The notes: a model not told the origin generated them from the sequence alone. Shown: positions 43,401-54,795, numbered from the stretch's first letter. The stretch is 64,000 nt of DNA from Clytia hemisphaerica (GCA_902728285.1 CACVBU010000181.1:1741321-1805320); one strand, 5' to 3'. A program made the numbers and translations.

Positions 43401-45401
43401 ATGCTTTGTAAAATTCTCATGAAGTAAAGAGTTTATTCTTCAATGTCTCTTCCTAGGTTGTCAACCTATTACCGAAAGATTGGTTTGACAAGAACAGTGA
43501 CAATGTGATTGGTGGATTGCAAGCTGTGGCACGTTATCTGGTCGGACTGGCATCAACTGCGCATGCGAATTCACTGGGATATGATGAAAATTATCGGAAA
43601 AGAATAAGGTATTGTTTCCTTAAAACAAAGCTTATTCATGATATGCACCACTGGATAGTCTTCCGAGAACTTTTAAAATTTTCCACCCAATACGTCACTT
43701 TTTAAAGTCACTTTCGAGTGGTGCATATTGCATATCATGAATTTACGATATTCATGACGTAATGTTTTATACGGATAGGCAACTAAAATCGCCTGGACGT
43801 TAGCCACTAGTTTTATTAAATTCAAAATTAGTGGCAAATATACACCCAGTCTCTATCAGGGAAGTCAAGATCAAAATTCCCTGGAAATTCGGTCGTCAAA
43901 ATAGTTCTTCGGTCGGCAGAATTATCGTCCGGCCGGCGGAAAATTGGCCGTCGGAAAAGTTATCTTGCTCGTGGAAATTGAGGCCGAGTTAATTTTTCGA
44001 GTTTTTGAGCTACAATAAAACGAGCTGTTGCGTCCTTTTTCGTAATTTTTGGTACCTGAGACTTTTGATGCTTTCGTATAAGACATTACGTCATAAATAT
44101 CATAACTAGTGTAGTGTAAGGGTAGAACATTTGGCTAAATAATACGCAATACTGGATTCAATTCCTAGCTGGATCTTACAAATGACTTGAAAAAGGAATG
44201 GTATTTGATGCCGCATTCCTTGCGCCATTCATGCATCCGTCCATTTTCGAAATTTGTGCTAGCGTAGACTATGCTATAGTCTAAGACAAATAACTATCTA
44301 AGAAATAAGCCCAAAGCCGAAGAAAATTCGCAAACCGGTTTTTTTGCTGAGAAGAGTTTACAGCCGAAAGTCTCCCGCTGATTATTACTTTTTAATCGTT
44401 ATTGACGAGACCAATTTAACTTGTTGTTCTACGTGTGCGACCGACCCAGCATTTGCTGCAAACGAAAAAATAATAATATCTAATTTCCTATCCCACAAAT
44501 TTCTAATACTAGTCATTTAAAACATTTGCACATTTTAAATAAAGTTGAAAAGAATCTAGAATCATGAATTCTATGCACGATAGATTTTATTACTAATCTC
44601 ATGGTTGATTGAAATTCGATTGACGTTTTTGCTTACGTTAATTTGTAATTTCCCGCGAACTTGTAATTTCCCTCCTAGCTTTTGTAATTTCCCTCCTAGA
44701 TTTTGTAATTTCCCGCAAAAGTGAAATTTTCATCGTTTGGAAATTCAAATTTGGAATTCCTTTTTCGACTTTCTTACTAACTTCGAAGGCTTAAGTAAAT
44801 GGAATACTATCCAATTAAAACTCAATTCGCGTTTCTATGACTTTTTTACCTCTTTTTAAATTTCAGATTGATTTCCAGTGTTAAATTGACGTCTTTCAGA
44901 ATTGTTAGAATTTCAATCCAAACCATGAGATTAGCCAGGAATCCCATGCTTGTTTTCGTGAAATTCTGGATAAATTACCCTCGGTCAAATTTTGAAATGT
45001 TTTAAATTTCCCTCGTTGCACTCGGGAAATTTCAAAAAAATTTCAAAATTGACCTCGGGAAATTTATCCCGAATTTCCCTCATAACCATGAGATTACTAG
45101 TACAAACTCCATCAAAGATAATGATGAATTTTTTACCAAGATTATTTCAAAATATTACTTAAAGCCTAATTACCTTCCTTGATTAATGAAAATCTTATTT
45201 TTATTTTACCGACAGACTCATATTTTGCTAACGATCTGCCCGTAGAGCAACAAATTAAAATGATTTCGCCTTACTTTACCTTACTTTTCTTCTTCTAGTA
45301 CGGTAATCAAGAAAATCATTTCGTTATTGATGCATATTCAAGCGTTCGATGAAGCACGTGCTGTGGCTACTGACCATAAAGAAAAGAAAGAAGAAGCCTG
45401 A
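40423..45401 (+). CDS. PAXBP1/GCFC2-like protein, last five exons
   Basis: Exons 40423-40499, 41293-41359, 41940-42086, 43457-43608 and 45299-45401 have GT..AG junctions and phases that fit (0, 2, 0, 0, 2). They give 181 residues to the TGA at 45399-45401. The product is the C-terminal end of the GCFC domain of PAXBP1/GCFC2 (C2orf3/C21orf66 family): DLFIPLYPR, LERQFWKGVK, LSQKKLQELGVDAILNRYL, LLPKDWFD, ARYLVGLA and VIKKIISLLMHIQAFDEARA follow the order I remember for these proteins. The family acts in the nucleus in pre-mRNA splicing and lariat-intron release. Only the 3' end is seen. The remaining several hundred N-terminal residues are not found in the 4 kb upstream, so either the upstream exons lie beyond long introns (possibly past the GLR8 locus) or this is a 3' fragment. 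Intron 3 holds a nested transposon and intron 4 an unrelated MITE series. Confidence 0.8.
42129..43148. mobile_element. hAT-like element with 8-bp duplication, itself interrupted
   Basis: Flanked by GTAGTAAT on both sides (42121-42128 and 43149-43156). Ends ACACCCCTGTCTCACAG and GTGGCACAGGGGC are related inverted repeats. The body has 'cagtgggga' words shared with 10301-10599. The palindrome at 42286-43013 is inserted inside. It lies in intron 3 of the PAXBP1-like gene. Confidence 0.75.
42286..43013. repeat. 728-bp foldback palindrome nested in the element above
   Basis: Left end GTCGCGCGGCTGAGGTCG and its reverse complement at the right, flanked by TA on both sides. The arms are about 320 bases and nearly perfect (tttccacgatattatcgtgc, tttccaggcaaaattgcaag, gatagagctcttcaaactg). 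The spacer is short and AT-rich. No protein. Confidence 0.85.
43634..43742. mobile_element. hairpin MITE, ATTCATGATATGCACCA family
   Basis: 109 bp; the left end attcatgatatgcaccact is inverted at the right (agtggtgcat..gatatcatgaat type). A relative of the element at 12264-12415. It starts 25 bases after the exon 4 donor of the PAXBP1-like gene. Confidence 0.65.
44103..44215 (+). mobile_element. tRNA-like SINE
   Basis: 'tagtgtaagggtagaa' (A-box-like) and 'ggattcaattcct' (B-box-like) are 35 bases apart, followed by 'agctggatcttac'. Layout as in the other tRNA-derived SINEs here, but a different sequence. Confidence 0.45.
44591..45103. mobile_element. MITE with ACTAATCTCATGGTT ends
   Basis: 'tactaatctcatggtt' (44591) and 'aaccatgagattactagta' (about 45085-45103) are inverted. 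The inside holds 'aatttccctc' repeats and a secondary inverted repeat (44947-45078). It lies in intron 4 of the PAXBP1-like gene. Confidence 0.45.
44638..44718. repeat. short tandem repeat, about 20-bp unit
   Basis: Four units of the type 'tttgtaatttccctcctagc', the outer two diverged. Confidence 0.7.
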
Positions 45402-46172
45402 TTGGTCGAATTCGCCTGAAAGATTGAATCTGATTGGATGAGAGACCAGAGTGGTCGAATCTGATTGGATGAACATTCAGAACTGCCAAATCTGATTGGA
45501 TAATAGTACATAAAAGTTCAATCTGATAAACATTTTTAACATGAAATTTTAAATGAATTTTTCAGTTTTTTTGTATTTATTTTTTGATTTTTAATAATAA
45601 TGAAACATTCGTAATGGTCATCATCTCAGGATTTGGGGATTAAATTGTTGTGTTTACCGTCCGGAATCAAATTAGTTCCACTTATACTGAGACGAATAGT
45701 TTGTAAAATGTGATCTGTGGAGGAGATCCTATTTATTGAAACATGAATAGAAAGTACACTCCTCCATAATGCTCATTTTCTAAATTGCTTGTCTCAGACA
45801 AATTAATCGTCTCAGTATAAATAGAACTAATAGTAGCATGTTTCGAATTTGACCTCGCCTCATTTGAGTAGCCAGCTACAGAGATAATCATACAGTTTTT
45901 TAGATCTTTCTGTTCGTCCCATAGTTCCGAATTAAACCCGCCAAATCATTTTGTTAAAATATTTTCCAAAGTCGAGAAATAACAATATAAAATCCTTAAA
46001 AATGGGTTATTATACGAATTTAACGTTGAAATTTTTTCTATTGTTTCTGTAAAAAAAAACGTGTAACTTTAATATCTCGACTTTGGAAAAAGAGTTAGAC
46101 ATAAGAAATTTGAAGGTTTTGCTCAAAAACGTTGAATTAGTTTAAAGGCAGAATATCTCAGATAGCTGACTA
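45402..46172. other. 3' flank of the PAXBP1-like gene
   Basis: Directly after the stop, 'aatctgattggat' occurs three times at about 40-base spacing (45428-45500). Then come a MITE (45672-45830) and a small inverted repeat (45957-46092, 'ttttccaaagtcgag' and its reverse). No gene. Confidence 0.5.
45672..45830. mobile_element. MITE with TTAGTTCCACTTATACTGAG ends
   Basis: Left end ttagttccacttatactgag and the inverted right end ctcagtataaatagaactaa; 159 bp, non-coding. Confidence 0.7.
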
Positions 46173-47209
46173 CTTTAATGGGATAAATTTTCGCGGGGAT
46201 TAAATTTCGCGGTTGAGCTCATCCGCGAAATTTTAAGATTTCGCGGGGATTAATTTTCGCGGATGAGAGATTTCCTGATTTTTCGCGGGGATTTAATTTC
46301 GCGGATTGGGGTACAAATTAAAATTTTTGAAAAGGGTCAAAACATTGAAATAAAATTTTTCCAGGAAAATTACGAATTTTTTTTTCAAGTAACAAGAGCC
46401 GCAAAGATGCGGATAAATATTTCCTTTACAAATGTTAAAATAATAATTGATGTCCTCAAAAGATTTCAAAGTGCTTTAAATCTCAGATAACATCAAGCAA
46501 CACAAGTCCCTAAGAATTTCAAAATTCCATTTATGTTATTGCTAGTATTTACAGGATTATTCATAAGATGACTGTAGGTTCAAAGCTACGGATCACGGAA
46601 TATATCCAAGCTGAACCCGACTGAGAACAACAATGCAGTAATCAAATTGGCTGGAACTTTAATTTTCGTTAGGTGGACTTTAAATGGATTTTAGTATTAT
46701 AATAGCGGTCATCCGGCGTCGCACAGCCAAGTAGAGTGTTGTTGAACACATCAAAAGACCTGATTATATGATTATATAATTATTATTTTAAGCGCTGACT
46801 TCCAGAAATATTATATAGCCAAAAAGGGCAAATATTTAAAATGAAAGAATGACAAAAAGGAGAATATTTCACAGTAAGAAAACCAAAGAAAATTTTATAT
46901 ATTTTCAAAATGAGATGAAATATTTTGCATTATACTTTCATATATATATATACATAATATTGTAAAAAATGTAAAAATTTAAAGTAACTTTTGGAGTTTT
47001 TTGAAATAATGTACGTGCTAAAAAGTAAAAATCTTTCAAAACAGGGAAACAATTTCATATTTTCCGACAGGATGCAAAAAAAAAAAAAAAAAATCTCATT
47101 TTTATATATGGGAAACATTTCATAATCTGAAAGAATGTCGATAGGAAAAAATTCCCCTAACACTAAGCCATTTTATGATTTCTAAAAGCATGCTGCAAGA
47201 GCAAAAAAT

Positions 47210-48000
47210 GTCACATACCTGGAAACAATCAAAATTTCCCAAAAAATGTCAGAAAATAAAATAAATTGTCATGCCAGGAAATCACTTGAGTTTTCTTCAT
47301 TTTTTAAATGCATGTGGAAGAAAATGTCAACACGACAAAAGTTTTCCACATTTTGAATGCACGTGTAAGAAAATCTCCAAATTTATCACAAAAGTTTCCA
47401 CGTTTTAAATGTACGTACCGTCAACTGCTTTAACTTGGGACGATTGGTCGTAACATGGGACTTTTTGATATCTGGTCTGTATTTTCACTAACTTGTTAAA
47501 TCTCTTTGACAACAAATTTGTTTTGATAACTCCACCAAGTTTATCAATCATACTTCCTTTCATAACATGTCACGATAACTTTCACTGATAGCGCCGATTG
47601 GAGAATTAGAGAACGCCCGCTGCCTAACCACCACCTATCGCCCGATTGGATTAACAAATAACGCGTGTGTAACTTGCCGCGCGAGTGACGTCAAACGCTC
47701 CATTGTTTTGCCATTTTTTAATACGCCGTTCATTAACTCAAATCAAATGACTTTGGAGGTTCGGTGAAATGGTGGCCAAATTGCCGTCCCATGTTTTGTC
47801 AGATAGTCCCAAGTTGGAGCAGTTGACGGTAAGAAAATCTCCAAATTCACGACAAAAGTTTCCACGTTTAAAACACAAGTTGCAAAAGATCTCTAAATTC
47901 ACAACTAAAGTTTTCCACGTTTTAAAAATGCACGCGGGGAAGAAAATCTCCAAGTTCAAGAAAAATTTTAATTGCACATGTGAGGTGATTTCAAATTATT
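47210..48000. repeat. diverged tandem array inside the 3.1-kb element
   Basis: A unit of about 60 bases of the type 'aagaaaatctccaaattcac...aaaagtttccacgttttaaa..gcacg' recurs on both sides of the nested element at 47418-47830. Confidence 0.6.
47418..47830. mobile_element. MITE with CCGTCAACTGCTTTAACTTG ends
   Basis: Ends taccgtcaactgctttaact and the inverse '...gttggagcagttgacggta', both with TA outermost. It interrupts the tandem array at 47210-48000, which resumes directly after it. Confidence 0.75.
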
Positions 48001-48234
48001 TACATCCATATTCAATGCAATAAACCTTTAAGAAGTATAACATAACATTCTTCATATTGGGGCCGTGGTGTTCCGGATCCGGTTATCAGCTTTAAAATTT
48101 GAAATTTATAACCGCAACGAGTTTTCACTTAACTGTCACTAACCCCAGCAGTTAATTCATTGTTGTAGATAAAAAAAACAGGGAAATTCAATCATTAACC
48201 AGTCAATTTTGCTCCATGTTTAAATTTTTAGCTA

Positions 48235-48290
48235 AAACCAGTTCATCAACCATTCCCATTGTTGCATTGTTGCATTGTTGCATTGTCGGC
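48235..48290. repeat. 'ttgcattg' microsatellite
   Basis: About five units of 'attgttgc', followed by related 'cattgtcggcattgg'. Confidence 0.6.
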
Positions 48291-49316
48291 ATTGGCCATT
48301 GCATTCGTGTTGGGTGCAAACTTTCAAAAGTATCAAAGTAAGTAACCTAACATGGTCAGATTTATTCACAGTCACTTGCCTTCGTACGATTTATGTAAAT
48401 ATACAAACAAAATTGAAGTTAGTTTGTTGTGAAAGTTGATAAAATGTCCTGTTTTTCCAAGACCAAGATTGTATCATCAAAAGTTGTTGTCTATTTTCTG
48501 CCATCTTTGTTTTGACAGTTAGAAACAAAGCAGTATTGTCCGATCAACAATACGCTTCTGAAACGGGCGACGTTGCCCGATCGACAAGGAGAATAGAGCG
48601 CCGTACGGATATTTACCACAGACGTTTCTCGAAGAAATGACGTCTTCCGCCTCGAAAAAAGAGCATCCTACTGTTTTTACCGCCGGAGCTTGATTTAAAA
48701 AGAGACTCATGTACAAACTCACGAAATTGACCAAAACCGAGCGTTAGACTTGAAGAAGGAGAAGAAAATTACCGTTTTAACAAATATTTCCTATATAGAT
48801 AGGAAATATTTAATAAGAGGGTGTTTTGGAATAGGGCGAGGAGATGTGTATTACAACTATCAAAAGTTGAATTTGAACTTCCACGGTGCGGAGCTAAATT
48901 TTCACAGCCTATTTGGGAAAAAATCTTACATATCCTTTTAAATGTTTAATTTCAAGCCAGTTGGATTACCCTCTTGCATTGAAAAGCTTTTAACAATAAG
49001 CGATCACTTTAGATTTTTCCAATACCTCTTCCAAGTTTGTAAATTTGTGAAGAAAATTTTGAGGAAAACGATTTTTTGCTAACAAGCATATCGAGGATTT
49101 GACCTTTTTCGAGGGTTGCCTCATGTAGAAAAAAAAAATAAAAAACGATAAAAATAGAAATTTAGCTGATTGCAAAAAAAATTCAAATTTTTCGCGGAAA
49201 CTAATTTTCGCGGATGGGCCTTTTTCAAATTTCCAATAGGACTTATTTTCGCGGATGACACCCAAATCCGCGAAATCCGCGAAAATTAATCCCCGCGAAA
49301 ATTTATCCCATTAAAG

Positions 49317-50483
49317 TATTCCTCTAGGTTTCGTAAAAAAAGCTATATGTAGTTGTTACAATCTGCGTCGAAATATATTGAGAATTTTGGTTATTTCTTA
49401 TTTCCTCGTTTTTCAAAGTTTAAGGTTCGGACGAGAAAGTCGCTTTTGAGCTATCTGTTCAATGTAATCAAATATTTCAATTTTGGAGGAGTTTATCGAC
49501 CCCCATTATTCTGACCATTTTTGAACATTTAGATTCTCAGATCTTAAGGTCCTAAGTTTTAGTCTACCGATAAAACTCAGAGTGAAAACTCTACTCCTCC
49601 AACCCAAGTAAGTTAGAGAGCTTCAAAATCGTTTGTGGCTATAAAATTTCCTTTTTGTAAAATATTACGACCATGATTAGAGCTGCGATATTCTGACTTT
49701 CTTAGCGTCACTTTCCAAGTTTTCCTTGTAAAGTAAAAGACGTTAGAACGATACGAAAACACGAATGGTGAATAAAGGAAACAGGAGGGACGTTAACGAA
49801 AGCACAAATGCTCGTTTTTTCTATAAGAATATTCACGATGAAATCGGTCGAAACAACATAAGAATATTCTAAGAACATCACCATCATCAAATTGGAAAAC
49901 TGAACTTAAGAAGGTTAATTTTACTTTAGAGTAAAATATTTAGAGTTTTTTTACTTGTAAATGCATGGCCAATAATCTATTACCCATCTCTATTCCCTAT
50001 CATGTTACATTAATTATGCATTTTGAGTTAACTTAACTCGAAAAATTTAGGTGCACCTTAAAAATTCGAGTTAACTTACTCGAAAAATTTAGGTGCGCCT
50101 TAACAATCCGAGTTAATTGACTCGAAAATTTTACGTCCACCAATCCCAGTTGATTAACTCGACAGTTTTAAGGTAACCTTAAGAAAATCGAGCTAACTTT
50201 AACTCTTTTTTAACTTTAAGAATTAAGGTTTAACCATGAAAATCCCCTTCAATTTTTGCGTCACAAAAAGTTAACTCGGGTTTTCCGGGCATCGATTGAT
50301 TTGGCGGGAAATCTCATAAAACCCGAAAGTAAAATCCCAGAAAAAGAAAGACCCAGTATCGGGAAATCATCAAAAACTGAGAAGAACAGTCGCGCCTAAC
50401 TGTAACTACTATGACTTTGACGATATTATGTATATTATATAACATCTATAACATCTTTCCTTCAGCTGGCTGGCATACTTTAT
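49317..50483. other. non-coding spacer with a palindromic tandem repeat
   Basis: No gene found. It holds the tandem array at 50028-50215. Confidence 0.5.
50028..50215. repeat. tandem repeat of about 50 bp, each unit palindromic
   Basis: Four units of the type 'cgagttaacttactcgaaaa' plus 'tttaggtgcaccttaa'; both halves are near palindromes. Confidence 0.7.
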
Positions 50484-51528
50484 CGCTGTGTCTACAGTAC
50501 CGGCAGATTATTTTTAACCTGCCGGTTCACTAACGAAACCACTAAGACCAAGCTAAAGTACCGGCAGGTTGAAGAAAAACCCTAGAGTAAAACCTGACTT
50601 TAATCATGATCTGCCGTAACTTTAGCTGAGAATTTACATTATAACTAGAATACCGGCAGGCCAAAATGACGTCAGTAATCCAAAGAAATTAAGACAGTCG
50701 TGTAATGTCACCATCATAATACAGGACAGAGCAGCAGCGCACCAAGCTAACTTTTTCATATTGTTCAACAATTCCCTAAAAAGTATGTTTTATTGTTTAT
50801 ACTCCTGGTACTCCATACATACTGTCCCACCACCGCACCATGATAAATAAAAATAAGTGGGATCATGAAAGATATACCCAGAAGCATTAGCTAGCTAGCT
50901 AAGCAGTGCAGCAATATCAACATCCCTACCAGTCATCCATGCATCTGATGACCATCCAAGCCAAGAGCAAGAAAGGGACAAACTTGACAAAATCAACATC
51001 TCACACACTTTATACGCTTACGGTACTGTACTGTATTCGTGTATTATGCTTTTAGTTTATCATGTTTCGTTTTTGGTTGGGTTTCAGCTTTTTTTCCACA
51101 TGCAGCCATGATTCTGGATTCTGCATGATTTTTGATGAATATATGATTGAGGTCCACAAACATGACTGCCATTCACATGGCTATCATATCTCATGAAAGA
51201 TTTTTACTGAGGAATGTTACTACTCTCAGAAAAGATCACCTGGGTCGTCTCGAACTCCTTGTATCCAAAATTTGTTCAGAGATTTGGTAGCCACTTCCTT
51301 ATCCACTATCCACTCGGCCACTCAACACCTCGTTGAAATTGTAGAATCTGTTTACTTATCTTCCAAATTTTAATATGTGCCGTTACTATAGCCGCTCCAC
51401 AACGGTCTGGTTATAGTCCCGGCATAAAGCTACAAAGAAACAATCTGCCGGGACTTTAGCTAGTCCGTAACGGAGCGGCTAGAGTAACGGCAAACTAAAA
51501 ATAATCTGCCGTGACTATAGACACTTCG
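50484..51528. mobile_element. Mutator-like non-autonomous element, 9-bp duplication
   Basis: A perfect 9-bp target duplication ATACTTTAT lies at 50475-50483 and 51529-51537. Ends CGCTGTGTCTACAGTACCGG and CGAAGTGTCTATAGTCACGG (right end inverted) match at most positions. 'taccggcag' and 'ctgccggt' words recur near both ends. No ORF. Confidence 0.8.
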
Positions 51529-52467
51529 ATACTTTATGTCCTCTTATACTACAATCTAGCCAGTGCCTTCCCACAAACCAAATTTTTTCTTTGTTAAATC
51601 AAACCCTGGTTAAATCGCGATAAAAAAGCGGTTTTCGTCTAACAGGCTAACTAAAATCTAATACGAGACGGAGTTTATTCCAGTACGCTACAGTTAAAGC
51701 CGACTGGACAAAGGAAACATTGTTTAAAAATTTCATTTTCTGTTTTTATCAAAGTTAACAGACAGGGTAAGTCAAAGTTTATTACATGTTGTGGATAGTT
51801 TCCATCAATGGCAACGGCTCAAAATGTTTCTCTTTTTTTTGTCTTAATTCTGTCACCACCATCATTTTGCTTTTGGCTATTGTAGCTATTGGCTATTCAT
51901 AGACCTTTTTTCAAAAGAGGACGTCCTGTTGAATAATTATGTAGTCCAGCCATAAATAAGCAATGATAGAGCCATGCATAATTACTGTATCATACATATT
52001 GTAATAATTATGCATGGTTTTATCATTGTTTTTCTACATAAAAAACTGCAAGGGCCGAAAGCCACATGAATATGGGTTCATCCTATGCTATAAAAGGAAG
52101 TTCATTCTATGGTGGCCTATCTTGAAGTGAAGGTGGTTGAACAAAATGTTGTTGGCATATTGATGTAACTGACAATCGAATTTCGAGTACCAAAATTTCA
52201 AAAAAATTGTAAGTCTTCAATCACTTTCTTAACAACACCCATTTCGACCGCCATTTTGTGTGCCTTCGCCCTGGGTTTCCTCAAGTAACTCATATGGTGC
52301 ATTCTGATTGGTTGGAGAAAACGAAAGTGGTTTTCGCGCGTGAATCGGGTGTTTTAATTGGCCGAAATAAACTTGGTTTCAGATTATTTTGACGTGCTGC
52401 TACTGGAAACATATTTGATAAAATCGAAGGTATTCAATATGATCAAAAGTGATTGAAAGTAATCGAA
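51529..52467. other. spacer
   Basis: No gene found. A hairpin lies at 51961-52028. Confidence 0.5.
51961..52028. repeat. hairpin
   Basis: 'caatgatagagccatgcata' pairs with 'tatgcatggttttatcattg'; the loop is about 20 bases. Confidence 0.7.
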
Positions 52468-52885
52468 CAGTCAGCCACGGAAATCGTTGCATATTTGCAC
52501 GGGGTGTGCATTTGCAAAGGTTTCAACAATTTTTTTTGACCCTGTGCAAATGAGCTAGAACGTGTAAGGCAAAATGCGCGAAAATTAACAAATCTCAACT
52601 TTAAAATAAAAATGGCATACTGTAAAACGAAGACGAATGGCGTTTTCATTTTCTCTTTAGAAGATATTCTTAAGCCTTTTTAGAAAAATTTTGTCTACGG
52701 GTTAAATTTTTGATCTGTGCATTTTTTTATAATCAAGTGTAACATTTTTCCACTCTGTGCAAATGCAACGGGTCGCAGTGATGGAGTGTATTTGCACGGG
52801 GTTTTTTCGTCACTTTCGTTTACGACCCGTTGCATTTGCCGCATGTGGAACCCTGTGCAAATGCAAGGATTTCTGTGACTGACAG
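52468..52885. mobile_element. hAT-like MITE, 8-bp duplication TAATCGAA
   Basis: Perfect duplication at 52460-52467 and 52886-52893. Ends CAGTCAGCCACGGAAATC and CTGTCAGTCACAGAAATC (inverted). 'atttgcac' and 'gtgcaaat' words recur inside. 418 bp, non-coding. Confidence 0.85.
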
Positions 52886-53147
52886 TAATCGAAACAATCG
52901 GACGAATCGAAAATGGTCGATAAAAATACCATAATTTGGAGTTGAGTGAGTATTCGATCACCAATAGAATCGATAAGTGGTCACTGATCACCTTTGATTG
53001 TTATCAATCATTATTGATTACTTCGATCACAATCGAACGTTCGATTAGTACCGTCTGGTTTTAGGGGCACCGGTAGGGTTGGAAGCCATTATATAGAGTC
53101 TTTAAATTACACCCTACAAGTATTTGTTCGTTTTGATTTCTGCCGTG

Positions 53148-53178
53148 TCCTGTAGGCGCAACCGGTTAGGCGTCGGGT
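53148..53178 (+). mobile_element. tRNA-like SINE, 5' part
   Basis: 'gcgcaaccggttaggcgtcgggt' resembles the first arm and A box of a tRNA. The rest resumes at 53924 after the inserted element. Confidence 0.55.
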
Positions 53179-53923
53179 CAGGGCTGCAAATAAATTTTTA
53201 GTCAATCGGACATCATGTCCGACAGAAATGAAATCCTGTTGGTCAAACTCAAAATCCTGCCGGTCATTCAGTGTATATATTTTTTTAATTATGCAGTCTT
53301 GAAAGTTACAGAGAAAGCAAGTAGGTAAGATAAAAGTTACCTTGGAATAGTTTGCTACTGTATATACAGTAACAGAGAAATTGATTCGATAAAAGTGATC
53401 TTAGAAACACTCTTGAAATTTATGAAGTAAGCAAGTTGATAAAAGTGATCTTAGAAACACTCTTGAAAGTTACGAAGAAAGCGAGTCGATAAAAGTTAAC
53501 TTTGAAACACCCTTGAAAGTTACGAAGAAATCGAATTGATAAAAGTGATCTTAGAAACACTCTTGAAAGTTATGAAGAAAGCAAGTTGACAAAAGTAATT
53601 TTAGAAACACCCGCAAAAGTTACAAAGAAAGCGGGTTGATAAAAGTGATCTTAGAAACAAAGAAAGTAATGAAGAAACTGGAAGAAAGCAAGTTGATAAA
53701 AGTAAAAAACTTAGATACACCCTGAAAGCTACAAAGGAAGCTAGTATTAAAAGAATAGGCTAAGTAAGAGACAGGGGTGTAAGAGATCTATTTTCAACTA
53801 TCAAGTTAATGGTTTATTCCTTTTTTTGTTCGGACATCATGACCGACACAAAAGATTTTCAGTCGGTCAAATGGCTTTTTCAGTCGGACATTGACCGATG
53901 ACCGACGCTTATTTGCAGCCTTG
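53179..53923. mobile_element. hAT-like element with internal 50-bp tandem repeats
   Basis: Ends CAGGGCTGCAAATAA and the inverse TTATTTGCAGCCTTG, flanked by TCGGGT on both sides. Subterminal 'tcggacatcatg' is also inverted. The middle (about 53297-53745) is eight or so units of a 50-bp repeat. No ORF. Confidence 0.8.
53297..53745. repeat. 50-bp tandem repeat
   Basis: The unit contains 'gttgataaaagtgatcttag' and 'aaacactcttgaaagttacg'. Units vary by a few bases; the later ones are more diverged. Confidence 0.85.
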
Positions 53924-53975
53924 TCGGGTTTGGAAACCAAGGTTGCTTACATTTGGTGGTTCGAGCCGAGGTAAG
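53924..53975 (+). mobile_element. tRNA-like SINE, 3' part
   Basis: Continues the head at 53148 with 'tggaaaccaaggttgc' and a B box 'ggtggttcgagccgag'. Confidence 0.55.
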
Positions 53976-54167
53976 GGAGTATATTTCTGAAATAGGTTAA
54001 AAAAGTCAGAATATAACTTAGAACAGTTCAAAAACTCAGAATAACATCAGAAAGTAGAATGGAAGATAGGAAATAGAGAAAGTAGAAAAAGTCCTGGAGA
54101 GTCATTTACAATCTACCCACGACCATTGTATTGTATTCAAACTCATTCTTTCCATCTACCATCAAAA

Positions 54168-54464
54168 TGGGCCATTCCAGAATTTATCTGTAACAGGGGG
54201 GGCGGGCGACACAGGATTTCCGAGGGCAAAAATTTTCACCGAATTTCGAAATTTCTAAGGCGAGAGAAGAAAATGTATGAATTTCCAAGGCAATTGAAAC
54301 AAAAAAGGCAAAAAAGTGTGGAATTTCCGATGCATTTTGCAAAAGTACATGGATTTTCATCGGAATTTCTGACCACCACTGGAATAAAATAATTATTTCC
54401 AAGGTTATATATAAAAAATTTAAAAATCCGATGGGGGGTAACAAAAATTTTCTGGAATGGCCCA
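54168..54464. mobile_element. MITE with TGGGCCATTCCAG ends
   Basis: Left end tgggccattccagaa and right end ttctggaatggccca, with a G run just inside each end. It resembles 26174-26436. Confidence 0.75.
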
Positions 54465-54795
54465 ATATGGAACAAATTACCAATTAGAACTGCAAATTTG
54501 AAAACTGAAAAAGAATTCAAAAATTCTATTGATAGCTTAATATTCTAGTGTACACTTTTAAACTTTTATGAATTTTAATCTAATAAATCTAATTTAAAAT
54601 TGTATAAATTACCTATCTATATTAATTTTTATATCTTTATCTTAGCTATTAAACCTTTGCATTTTTGTATTTTTTTTTTTACGTAGAATTTGCGAGATTA
54701 CCATTTTATGTCTTATGCAAATATAAAACTAGAACTAGAACTAGACGGTATGTGGTGTTTTTTTGCAAACTTCAAAAAACTGATTTTTGTCCCGC
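54465..54795. other. spacer
   Basis: AT-rich; nothing supported. Confidence 0.5.

Larger units (their letters stand above)
46173..49316. mobile_element. 3.1-kb non-autonomous DNA transposon with TTTCGCGG ends
   Basis: TA on each side (46171-46172, 49317-49318), then inverted ends CTTTAATGGGATAAATTTTC. The subterminal regions (46173-46310 and 49190-49316) are packed with 'tttcgcggat' and 'ccgcgaaa' words in both directions. No ORF longer than about 90 codons lies inside, so no transposase. It contains a satellite-like zone (47210-48000) that is split by another element (47418-47830). Confidence 0.75.

Noticed and set aside
48281..48340. Possible small exon with a membrane-like stretch and an AGTAAGT donor
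   Set aside because: It begins in a microsatellite, no partner exon could be found, and it lies inside the 3.1-kb transposon.
54184..54520. Two overlapping frames of 94-99 codons
   Set aside because: Both run through the MITE at 54168-54464 and have no protein-like pattern.
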